From: Brasenia schreberi
Lineage: Eukaryota; Streptophyta; Magnoliopsida; Nymphaeales; Cabombaceae
Direction: 5' to 3'
NCBI GenBank assembly: GCA_036023115.1
Contig: JAYKKT010000046.1
Location: forward strand, 4,176,001-4,240,000
Length of the DNA: 64,000 nt
Made by a program: the position numbers and the translations under genes
Part shown: positions 9,521 through 20,154 of the stretch, in pieces
Layout: every line of letters begins with the position of its first letter
How positions within the stretch are numbered: position 1 is the first letter of the stretch
The notes under the pieces: generated by a model
Databases searched by the model: none
Seen by the model: the letters and a program-made list of their open reading frames with translations, nothing else
What the model was told of the DNA's origin: nothing

Positions 9521-12500
9521 TCAAGTTGGGTGAAAGATGTTGATGACACCCAACTTGGATAATGTCTCCTTTAATTGTCTGCTGGGAGTAGCTTTAGTTA
9601 AGAAATCAGCCCTCCGTTTGATAGATTGAACATAATCCAACTTTAATTCTTGATTAGATATCTTCTCTCTGATGAAGTGGCAATCAATTTCTATATCTTT
9701 AGTTCTTTCATGATATACTCGATTAGACGCCATATGAATCGTTGCACTGCTATCACAATATAGTGGTATAGAATGATTAAGTGAATAACCCAATTCACTA
9801 ATCAATGAAGATATCCATTTTCCTTCACACATACCTTGTGCTATAGCTCTATATTCAGCTTCTGTTGTAGATCTTGCAACCACTGTCTGTTTTTTACTCT
9901 TACAAGATACAATATTACCACCGAGTAAGGTAACATAGCCTGTAGTTGATTTCCTGTCATCATATGAACCAGCCCAGTCAGCATCAAAATAAAGTTGAAT
10001 GTCCAAATTTGATGATTTCGAATAAAGTAAACCCATTCCCAAAGTTGATTTGAGATATCGAAGAATTCTATACACTGCATCCATCTGATTTTTGGTTGGT
10101 GAGTGCATATATCTGCTCATAATCCCAACTACATAAGTAATGTCCGGCCGAGTAATAGTCAAATATATGAGCTTACCAACTAGCTTATGATATTTGTGAA
10201 TATCTTTGAACTATTCACTGTCACCATTAAAAAATTTCTAGTTTACTTCCATAGGGATGTCACTAAGTTTACACTCAAGCATTTGTGTTTCTTCAAGAAG
10301 ATCCATTAAGTATTTCTGCTGAGTTATACCTTTGTTAGAATAGAGAACTTCTATGCCCAAGAAATAGTGGAGCCTACCCAGATCCTTAATATCAAATAAT
10401 TTATGAACATTCATTTTCAACTTTGATATTTCTTAAGGTCATCTCCTGTAATAATAATGTCATCATCATAAACAGCGAGAATAGATATTTTTGTTCATTT
10501 CTTAAAGAATATTGTATGATCATTGAGGCTTCTCCAGTATCCTAGACTGCACATTGCCTTGCTGAATTTATCAAACCAAGCTCTTAGAGACTGTTTCAGC
10601 CCATATATTGCTTTATTGAGTTTACACACTCTATTAGAAGGTGAAAATTTTCTGATCATTCCCGGAAGTAGTTCCATATACACCTCTTCATTTAAATCTC
10701 CCTGTAAGAGCGTTTTTAACATCCAGTTGCCATAGATCTCATCCCAAGTTAGCTGTCATACTGAGAAGTATTCTGATTGAAGTAAGTTTAGCCACAGGTG
10801 CAAACGTTTCTGTATAATCAATGTCATATGACTGACTGTATCAATTAGCAACCAATCTGGCTTTATATCTCTCCATTGTTCCATCTGCCTTATATTTAAT
10901 AGTAAATACCAACTTACATCTTACAATATTCCTATCAGAAGGTAATTGTGTGATGGTCCATGTATTGTTTTTCACCAGTGCATTCAATTCTTCTTCAATT
11001 ACAGCTTTCCATAAAGGGCACTTGATTGCTTCTTCAAACTTCGAAGGAATCTTATGTTTTTCAGCATTCATAACAAATCTTTGATAACTCGAAGTGTTGG
11101 CATATGAAACAAAATTAGAAATTGGATACCGTGCACATGTACGCTTACCTTTGCGAACAACAATAAGAATCTCAAGGTCATTGTCCACTTGCACTTGAGG
11201 ATCTGATTCAGGAGAAATCTCTTTAGCACATGGTTCTTCTTGAGAGTAAACAAGCTTCCGCTATCCTTTTTTGTACGTTAGAATCTCTTTTGATTGTTGT
11301 GCCTTCTCACTCTGATGATCAATTGTATCGTTATACTCCCCCTCACTAGGAACTAGTGGAAGGACAAAAGATGGGAGTGTAGTGGACTCCTTTTGAGAAG
11401 AGTAATAAGGAATAAGTTCAAAAAAAGTGACATCCATGGAAACATATAGTTTTTTAAGCAGTGGGTCATAGCATTTATACCCCTTTTGAGAGGTCGAATA
11501 GCCAAGAAAAATACACTTGACGAACTTTGCATCGAGTTTATCACGATTTGGAAGATGGATATGTACAAAACAAGTACACCTAAAGATACGAGGAACTAGA
11601 TGAAATGGTTTCGATTCTTTATTAAGACTATGAATAGGATTCTCTTCCTGGATTGTATTGTTGGGCATTCTATTTATGAGATAAACAGCAGTAAGGACAG
11701 CTTCTCCCCAATAGAATTTTGGTACATTACTTTGAAGTAGAAGAGTTCTGGCTACTTCCAAAATATGATGATTTTTCCGTTCAGCAATACCATTCTATTG
11801 GGTGTATAAGGACATGTAGTCTGATGAACAATCCCTTGTGCTCGTAAATAGTCTCGTAACTGAGTCCCAATATATTCTCCCACATTATCTAACCGAAGAA
11901 ATTTAACAGAAGCATTGAATTGAGTATAAATAAATTTATGCACAATGGGAAAAATAAAGGAAACTTCATACTTTGTTTTTATTAAGTAAACGATTGTAAG
12001 ACGTGTACAATCATCAATAAAGGAGACAAAATACTTATGACCAAATAAAGAATTGACTGGACTCGGACCCCATATATCAGAATGAATAAGTTCAAAAGGT
12101 TAAGATCGTCGAGAATCACTTAAAGGATAAGAAGCCCTTTGGTGTTTCCCGAGCTGACAGACTTCACATTCAAAATGAGATTTATTTAACTGGACTTAAA
12201 GTTGAGGAATAACATATGAAATTTTTGACACCGGAAGATGGCCAAGACGATAATGCCAAAGACTAAGATCTGCATCCTGAACTTTTGCTGCTAAAACATT
12301 GTAAGAGGTCGAAGGCTGAGAGTAATCTTCAAGAATGTATAATCATTTCTGTAGTTTACCATGTCGAAAGATTTTCGCCGTCTTCAGATCCTCAAATACA
12401 TAACCAATAGGATGAAAAGTTACACAACAGTTCAAGGCACGAGTTAAAGAGCTAACTGAAAGAAGATTTATCAGAAAACTGGGAACATGATATACTGATG

Positions 12501-13740
12501 ATAAATCTGAAATACATGTAGGTACACTTCTCTGTCCAATCATATAAGTGAAAGAACCATCTGCTAATTTAATTGGTTCCTAGTCTTTAAGAGTCCTGTA
12601 GGCTGAGAAATACGATAATTCTCCTACCATATGATCTGTAGCCCCTGAATCAATTATTCAAGTTTTAGAGTGAGAAGGAGAGAAGTGGTTATCCTTTGCA
12701 GTATGTGTAGTCTGAGCCACTGTAGCTTGGAAAGAGGAAGAAGAGGATTTTTCAGATAATCTATATTCAAGACTCTATTCTTTTTATAATCTCTTGAATT
12801 CCATCAGTGCTTTGAGTTGAACTTTCTGCAGAATGAACTGAGGTATTGCGATTTCTATAGTAATCAGGTTTACCATATAATTCACAACAATGATCTCTAG
12901 TGTGACGCGATTTTCCACAATGGGACCAAACAAGTTTTTCTCTCTCATCTGAATTAAATGCCACAGCTACGTACACGACTCTAGTGTCCACCTCTGCCAC
13001 GAAAGTGAGAACTATCTCCTATTACCTGAAGAGCATGCTGATCTGTACCAATAACATGATCCTTCTCAAGATTCCTGTGATTTTCTTCTCTGATTAATAA
13101 GGAATAAATTGTGCCCAGGGAAAGAAGCTCTTCTCTGCCTAAGATATTCAGTTATACGGACTCAAATTCAGGATTCACACCCCATAGTAAATCAAATAAT
13201 TTCTTCTTTTCAATCTCAGTGTTTCTTTCATTATAACAAGAAAAACACTTGATATTCGTATAATAGAGGAGTTCATCCCAAAGACCTCAGAGATCTGCAT
13301 AATATTCACTGATAGACCGATTGGCTTGTTTGCATTTTCTGATTCTTTCCAGTATCTCATATTCTTTTGCAACATTCTTCTTTCGAGAATAAGCCTCTGC
13401 TACTGCACACCAAATCTCGTGGGCAGATTCTAAAAATATAAAAGTTTTGGCAATTCATTTAATCATTGACTATAGCAACCAAGATGATATCAATGCATCT
13501 TCTCTTTTCCATGTAGGATAGAGAGTATCTTGAGGCTCTGGAATTGGAGTATGGCCCATCAGATGTGCCCATCTCCCCTTGCTACAATCGCAAGTTCCAC
13601 ATATCTTGCCCATTCCAAGTAATTTCGACCATCTAATTTAGTCGTTGTAATCTGAAAATTTTCTGTTTTTTCTAACGAACAAGATTGTTCACCTTAATGA
13701 AAAGAACTTTCAATACCTTTACCTTTGCGAGCCATTGAGC
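9521..13740 (-). pseudogene. Copia gag-pol polyprotein, degenerate
   Basis: On the minus strand, in order, several frames give: a CCHC zinc-knuckle-like stretch (WSHCGKSRHTRDHCCELYGKP) near 12,940-12,870; the pre-integrase motif WHYRLGHLPVSK near 12,260-12,215; integrase pieces FLRLDNVGEY and YLINRMPNNT (11,930-11,640); RT pieces VFTIKYKADGTMERYKARLVAN (end at 10,841), LNKAIYGLKQSLRAWF and the active-site stretch AVYDDDIIITG near 10,480-10,450; and RNase H with DADWAGS, DRKSTTGY and ARSTTEAEYRA in the open frame 10,162-9,521. The multiple stops and frameshifts make it non-functional. Confidence 0.88.
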
Positions 13741-14308
13741 AAGAAGTCTGAAACAAAACTGAATCGAGTCTGCCTTCTGAAATCTGAATCTTGTTAGGTC
13801 TTCTTCTTTGAATGAAACAAAATCTGAAAATTATAGTCTTGAGATGAAGATACCAAAATTCAGCTTCGTGATATATGTACCAATCTCACACATTGATTTT
13901 AAACAAAGAAGTCAATTGAATGGGTCAAGTGCATCAATATTCACAACGATGACTTGTAGCAGTCCACGTGATGTAAGTAGCAGTCCACTATGAACCAGTC
14001 ATATGCATCAATATCAACAATCCACGTGATTTTAACAATAGTCGATTCACTATTGATCAATAGATCAATAAGCAACAACTGATTTTCCCTAATTTCACTG
14101 CTTTAAATAAAATTTTTGAAATAATCAGATTCACAAATAAGATTTTTGAAATAATCATATTCACAATGTCTAATGTCAAGTCTTCAAGGAGTCAATAGCT
14201 GATTCACGTTGATTGAAGCACCCAATATCGAAGTTTTGTCACAACACTTCTCAAAAACACGTTTTTCATTGATTTTCTTCAATCATATCATAAAAAAAAA
14301 TCCATATA

Positions 14309-14321
14309 GGCTCTGATACCA
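14309..14321 (-). other. Primer-binding site (TGGTATCAGAGCC) of the copia element
   Basis: Exact match to the common plant copia primer site, just inside the 5' LTR on the minus strand. Confidence 0.92.
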
Positions 14322-14604
14322 TATTAGCAAAAAAAACCTTATTAATCAAATAGGAACAACTTATAAAGTACCGCAGATTGGAGGCATCTACCCAGAGTCA
14401 GAATATCGGCTCTCTTGATGCAGCCGCCCTGCTCCTTTTCTTCGTTCTCTGACTAAACCCTAATCACCTATTAATACCCTATCTAACTTAATTTCCTAAT
14501 CTACCCCTAATAAGTATTAACTATTTCTAAGATGACATAGGACTCAAAATGACGTGAATATGTATTTACACTACTCAACTTGCATTACATGACTTTCCTT
14601 AACA
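14322..14604 (-). repeat. 5' LTR of the copia element
   Basis: Read on the minus strand it begins TGTTAAGG and ends next to the TGGTATCAGAGCC primer site. The usual terminal CA appears as TA. Confidence 0.9.
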
Positions 14605-14609
14605 GGTAG

Positions 14610-15822
14610 AAATTGTGGTTTATATACTTTTATGATTTGGATAACTCTCCTAAGCTAATACTAACATCCTTATTTTCATTAAAAAGCTTATAAAAATAGT
14701 TTTTCCATCTATTTCTTATATCATCATTTGCCACTAGAATTTTTTCATCCTCGTCTTTGATGCATCTAACATAATTAAGATCTTTAGTTTTTTTATCTCT
14801 AGCCCTAGCTATCCTAAAAATATCTCTTTCACCCTCTTTTGAGTTGAGTTTTTATATAAATCCTCCCAAATTTTAGCTTTTGCTTCACTCACGGCCTTTT
14901 TCGCTTCCTTCTTTGCTTTCTTATAAGCCTCTAAAGTTTCACTAGTTTTCTTACCATAATGTAATTTGTAACATGCCCTCTTTGCCTTGATTTTATTTTG
15001 CACTACTTCACTCCACCACCAAGCTTCTTTTTGTGCCAGTACACCTCTCTTAGATACTCCTAACACATCTTTCGCCACTTTCTTAATATGTATAGCCATA
15101 TTGTTCCACATATCACAGGGTGTACCAACATAATTCCAAACATCTCCTTGAAGGACTTTCTGTTTAAATATATCTTCTTTCTCGCTTTTGAGGTTTCACC
15201 ATTTAGTCCGAATAGCTCGATGCACTCTTTTCTTCTTTGTTCATTTTTTTATTTGTAAATCCATAACTAAAAGTCGATGTTGGGTGGTTAAGCTTTCTCC
15301 TGCAATTACCTTGCAATCTTTACAACATGCTCTATCTTTTTTCTACAAATAAAGTAATCAATTTATGTTTGTGATAAGCCACTCTTATAAGTAATTAAAT
15401 GTTTATCTCGTTTTTTGAAGATTGTATTGACTATAAAGAGATCAAATGACATAGCAAAATGTAAAATCTCCCTACCTTCCTCAATTATATCCCCAAAACC
15501 AAAGTTTTCATGAATCCCTTGATATCCTAATGCCTCTTTACCGACATGTCCATTTAAGTCTCCTCCTAAACAAATCATCTCCCTTTGTGGAATCTTTTGA
15601 ATCACCTTATCTAACTCTTCCCAAAAAGCTATCTTTATACTATCTTCTAGTCCTACTTGGGGTGCGTAAGCACAAACTATATTCAAAACCTCTCCTCCTA
15701 ACACTAATTTCAACGTCATGATTCGGTCACTATATCGTTGTATGTCTACTACACTATCCTTTAAATCTTTATTAATGATAATACCAACTCCGTTTTGAGC
15801 CTTTTCTTTACCCAAGTACCAA
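14610..15822 (-). pseudogene. RTE-type LINE, endonuclease and linker, piece 3 of 3 (5'-truncated)
   Basis: The minus-strand frame 15815-15363 reads KEKAQNGVGIIINKDLKDSVV, IVCAYAPQVG, CLGGDLNGHVGKE and FVIVNT-like FDLFIVNTIF, the APE-type endonuclease of RTE LINEs, but its beginning is cut. The frame 15111-14809 (AWWWSEVVQNKIKAKRACYK) is the usual linker before RT. Piece 3, minus the copia insertion, joins piece 2, and piece 2, minus the hAT, joins piece 1, for about 2.7 kb of LINE. The 5' end falls against a hAT relic at about 15,823 with no clear target duplication. Confidence 0.85.
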
Positions 15823-16068
15823 TTGGGAAGGAGTTAGCAGGAGACTTTCGATTGGACACCATATGTAGCCCATTAGATCTCATCCTTGAGGATATTGATG
15901 AGATGGATGAGACAAAGGTACCAACTGAGTGTTGCCATATCACCAAATTTATCTACAATCATGTCTTTGTATTATGTATAATCAGGAGATATACAGATGG
16001 TGCAGAGCTCCTTCGTATAGTTGCAACTCGGTTTGTAACTAATTTCCTATTGGTACAGAGCATTGTGA
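15823..16068 (+). pseudogene. hAT transposase relic, diverged relative of the nested hAT
   Basis: The translation includes LDLILEDIDEMDETK, TKFIYNHVFVLCIIRRYTDG and ATRFVTNFLLVQSIV. It aligns with the intact transposase (LDLILEDIGEMDEIK, FIYNHAFVLCMMRRYTEG, ATRFATNFLSVQSIV) but differs at many positions. Only about 80 codons remain. It shows that an older lineage of the same hAT family has been in this genome. It is cut by the LINE on the left and an LTR on the right. Confidence 0.82.
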
Positions 16069-18104
16069 GGAGAAAATTATGAGAAGCACATCGGATGATC
16101 GAATATGAGAAACAATAAGAAACGGTGAAGAGAAAATATTAAGATTATAGGAGGGGACAGACCCTCCAACGGAGGCCGCCTCCCTCTCTCTCTTCCTTAA
16201 TCTCAGTCTCTTAACCCTAATACGGGACGTCCAACCCTTATATAATAGGTTGTTAAACATAAACTGACCAAAATGCCCTTAGTAATACAAAAAATTACAA
16301 TAATACCCAAATATCAAAAATTACAAATCTAACACTAAAAATAGCATATACATTCATATTCTTCATTACCCCCTTTAAGTTGAGAGTGAGATACTTCGAA
16401 CTCCAAACTTGCCAAAAAACTTATTCTTTCTTATCTTTTTTCTGAAATTTTCAACCCTCTTGGTTGTCCACTTTTCAGCAACCTTCCTGAGTACAACACT
16501 TTTCATCAACCTTCATAATTGTTCTTCAGCAACTTCCTAGTTGCACAAATCTTCAGCAACTTCTTGGCTGCAATAATTTTCAACAGCTTCATGGTTGCAA
16601 CAACTTCAAATCAACCTTCGTTCATCTTCAACAGCTTCTTGGCTATAATAATTTTCAGCAACTTCTTGGCTATAACATTTTCAGTAGCTTTTTTATTGCA
16701 AATTCCAACAAACCTCACTACCTGCAAAACACATTTCAGCAATCCTCATGACTGCAATCTTCACCTCATCAAAACAGCAATGAGTGTCTTTATAACACTT
16801 CCTCCATGTCAAACGAATTGGATTGCACCCTTACAACCCGATTTGCATATCAATCATCAACCACTTCACAACCACCTTAAATTTGCATTTGTGTTTGTAG
16901 TTTGACCAAGAGTATCCACACAAATACCATAACTGAAATCCCCACTTGCAGGTTATGTGCACGCAGCCTGAAACCTTCTGTAATTGCATCTTATGAGGTA
17001 TTCAATTGAATGATTGATGTGTAGAGTTAACATCCCTCTTGAACATTTCATCAAACAATTAACATGCTTCCAAGATATCTCTCTTGGGCATTTCATCAAA
17101 TAGTTGACGTGCAGAGTTAAAGCTTCTATGGGGCATTTCATCGAACAGTTGGCTCGCAGCTCACTTCATCCTCATCTTCACTCTGTTTTTTTTTTCATTG
17201 TTGTTTCTACGCCAACATCATCTTCATAAGCAGTATCATCTTCAGATTATGCTGGTGCAAAGAGAGTAGCAGAAGTTTCAACCTCTCCAGCAGGCAGCAG
17301 CACCAATGCCCATTGCATGGCCCTTCACTGTCTTGACATCTTGAATACATTCCTAAAATTGCAACCGCGAAATGCGGCTGAAATATTGGCCATATTCAAC
17401 CCACATTGTCCATCAAATGCGGCTAAAATTACATCATGAATTTGTCTGCCCATATTCAACCCACATTGTCCATCAAATGCGGCTGAAATATTGGCAAACG
17501 TGAAATGGTTTGTGTTCAGTCCTGCTGCTTGTATTTGATGGAAAATAGCTATGGTTTGTGTTCAGAACATAACATGCAATAAGTGCATTTCTAGAGACTG
17601 TTCCATTCTAGCATCTAAGAGAACATGGGAAAAATGCAAAACGGCTAGCACACTCATCCACATCACTGCCTTGAGCATAGCCCGTCATTAGTGAATTTCA
17701 TGAAACTGTAATAATGTTGCTCAACTCCTGAAACAAGCCTCGTTTTTCTTCTTCTCTTGCAAAACTTGCTCGCAGTTGCTGCTCCCATCGATCGAAAGCT
17801 ATGATACTATGTTGAAAATCGTGAAAAGAGCAGTGGATGATCGAATATCGGAAATAATAAGAAACAGTGAAGAGAAAATGTTGAAATTTAAGGAGGGGGC
17901 GGGCCCTCCAATGGAGGCCGCCCTCTCTTTCTTAATCTCATTCTCTTAACCCTAATACATGACGTTCATCCCTTATATAATGTGGTTGTTAAACATAAAA
18001 TTACCAAATTACCCTTAGTACTATGGGTAATTGCAATAACACCTAAATATCAAAAATTACAAATTCAACACTAAAAACAGCATATACATTCATATTCTTC
18101 AACA
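16068..18104 (-). mobile_element. Short LTR retrotransposon without recognisable coding domains (TRIM/LARD-like)
   Basis: Two similar LTRs (about 16,068-16,368 and 17,810-18,104) share long stretches, for example the GGATGATCGAATAT and CATTCATATTCTTCA segments. Read on the minus strand the right LTR starts TGTTGAAG and ends TTTCAACA. Next to the right LTR is a degenerate primer site (TAGTATCATAGC on the minus strand), and next to the left LTR a polypurine tract (CTTAAAGGGGG on the minus strand). The 1.44-kb interior shows no gag or pol motif, only low-complexity repeats, so it probably moved with proteins supplied in trans. No target duplication was found. Confidence 0.78.
16500..17520. repeat. 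Internal short repeats of the non-coding LTR element
   Basis: Imperfect repeats of a CTTCAGCAACTTCTTGGCT-like unit fill about 16,500-16,700. A GGGCATTTCATC-containing unit recurs at about 17,040-17,150. A 39-bp stretch containing CCACATTGTCCATCAAATGC is repeated near 17,396 and 17,456. The open frame here (16,519-16,905) is just translation of these repeats. Confidence 0.7.
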
Positions 18105-18324
18105 CCATGTACATCGCATGTAACAACATTTTTCATGAAAGAATGAAGCATATTCAGATGGACTGTCACTTTGTTCGAGAGGAATGTTTAAAGAAGAAGA
18201 TTACTTTATGGTATGTATCATATGAAATACAACTAGCCGACTTCTTCACCAAGTCATTATCGACTCCTAGATTTAGTTTTCTAATATATAAACTTTTGGT
18301 ATACATATCATAAGTTTGAAGAGG
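18105..18324 (+). pseudogene. Copia RNase H 3' end remnant
   Basis: Translation gives NNIFHERMKHIQMDCHFVRE, then LWYVSYEIQLADFFTKSL, the C-terminal RNase H signature of copia. It starts abruptly after the LTR at 18,104 and is followed by a polypurine-like GTTTGAAGAGG and a TGTTAAAT LTR start at 18,325. Confidence 0.82.
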
Positions 18325-18620
18325 TGTTAAATTGTAATAGGACGGGTCACTAGGGGGCCGTGTTTGAGTAAAGGATAGCCAATCCCATCACGACCCTGGC
18401 CATCCCCAGCTAGCAGTTGGGGGCCTCCTTGGTCCCCAATGGCTAGTCAGCATAGCCATTGGGGAGACCCCCAACAACTCGGTAGTTGGATATCAAGCCT
18501 CTCTTGCTGTAAACTAAAACCTGTACATTTGCACATTTGATCTATAAATAGAGTTACTTACCTCTTAATAAAGCATGTTGTTTTGCAACACTTTAGATAT
18601 TTGGTTCCTTGTATGACTTG
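18325..18620 (+). repeat. Probable copia 3' LTR of the preceding remnant
   Basis: It starts TGTTAAAT right after a purine tract, and has a TATA-like CTATAAATAG near 18,541 and a polyadenylation-like AATAAA near 18,570, as LTRs do. The right end is uncertain; only one copy is in the window. Confidence 0.6.
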
Positions 18621-20154
18621 GTTTTTGTGTTTGAACACCAAAGTGTTTGGTGTTTTTGGCATATTGATCTCTTAGTGATTCTTGGTTTGTGATTTGGCGA
18701 AGACTTTTCAAGCAAGTTGAAGAGCTATTCTTATTTCTTACACATGTAAGCATGTATTTTGAATCAACAATCATTTTCCACATGCTTTGTGCACTCATAA
18801 ATCATTGGATTGTTCAATATGTACAGCACCATAACTAACACAATGCAAGGAACAGGTACTTCTTAGGTCTATAATATATTCCATAATGTTTTACTTAAAG
18901 CTTGTAAGGGGTTTAATTCCAGCCACTTCAGACAGAAGAAAAAGTAAAAGTAACTCTGCTTCTTTTTAGCCTTTCAAGAGGTTGATATGTTTCCAAGACA
19001 AATATAAAACTAAAAGCCAGTACTCTAATGTTTATCTCCAGTAGCTCCCCAAACCTCAGAATCTCTTCAGTAAGCTCTTTTTATTATCTCCAGTAGATCC
19101 CCAGAACCCCATGGTCTCTTCAGTGAGGTTTAGCCAACAATGAAAGAAGATGTCTTGATGCATCCTGATATTTATATAACAATTAATCCTGAACTGGTGT
19201 CAAATGAACTTAAGTAGGTGAATGCATAAACTAGCTCAATACATTCCTACCAAAAGTAATATCAGTTCTGAATGTTGTCAAGTAATTCAAGCTCCCTCAC
19301 AAGTTACCTATATGTTGTAGGACCTTCCAACAGTTCACCTTTAAATTGTTTCAATGTTGTTTCTCTTGCATCTTAAACTTTAGTACGAATTCTCCATTTC
19401 CAGTCATGCATGGTTCCGCCAAGAGTTCACTTCAATGTTTGCAATTTTGTTTCGCTTCTGTACTAAAGATGAGGTATTTTGGATACTGATTATGATTGAT
19501 AGTAGTCAACAAATGCATTGGGACTGTCTGCATTCTATTAAGATTGTAATCAACCACCAAGGTAACACAGTCTGCTAACCACATATTTTATATGACCAAC
19601 TGATAAAGAACATACTTATAGATAAAAAACAAAGGGAGAACAATCTCTAGAACTCTATTTTGTGCACTCAAGAGGCCCCAGATTTAAAAATGTTGCGTTC
19701 TTCTAAAAATATACGGCATCCTGGATGCCTTGCAACTTTAAGCAATTAATGTTGATTCAGCTTGAAGAAATAAGCCCCTACCAATTTATTTTTGACATCT
19801 TTGAAACTTTTGCTTTCATAGTGTGTGCAATTATTTTATACACCTCAATTTCAATAGCCCAGAGCTGTATGATTTCTTTCCAGCATAAAGTATCAGGCTG
19901 TGCCGAACTTGATCTTCTCATATGGGATTCAATGCTGATTAAGGCTTCAACTTGCAGCAAAAGAGATGGAAATCAAATTTCTAACAATATAAGACAGTAG
20001 TGCACCATTAGCAGTTCCTTTTTCTGAACAAGATTTTCTGTAGCTTTGATGAGTAACGGTGAAATGTTACAAAATACAGCATTTGTATGAGAATAATCTC
20101 ACCAAATCAGAATAAGATAGTTCATGTGAACTTCAGGGTAATATTGCAGCTCAC
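18621..20154. other. Gene-poor stretch between transposon nest and isoamylase exons
   Basis: No coding exon was recognised on either strand. It has a local duplication of a CTCCAGTAG(C/A)TCCCCA segment near 19,035 and 19,090. Downstream exons of the minus-strand isoamylase-like gene would be expected here but are not seen. Confidence 0.5.

Larger units (their letters stand above)
9222..14604 (-). mobile_element. Ty1/copia LTR retrotransposon inserted in the LINE
   Basis: Two similar LTRs (9222-9513 and 14322-14604) bound about 4.8 kb. Next to the right LTR, read on the minus strand, is TGGTATCAGAGCC (14321-14309), the classic plant copia primer-binding site complementary to initiator Met-tRNA. 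Next to the left LTR is a polypurine tract (AGGGGGAG on the minus strand, about 9514-9523). Domain order on the minus strand is gag, integrase, reverse transcriptase, RNase H, as in copia. The two LTRs differ by several substitutions and an indel near the AGATTGGAGGCAT stretch, and the coding part is full of stops, so the insertion is old and inactive. Confidence 0.93.

Noticed and set aside
16519..16905. 128-residue frame rich in Phe, Asn and Leu
   Set aside because: It is made of the short internal repeats of the non-coding LTR element.
19725..20000. 91-residue plus-strand frame
   Set aside because: No family resemblance, no splice context and composition of intergenic DNA.
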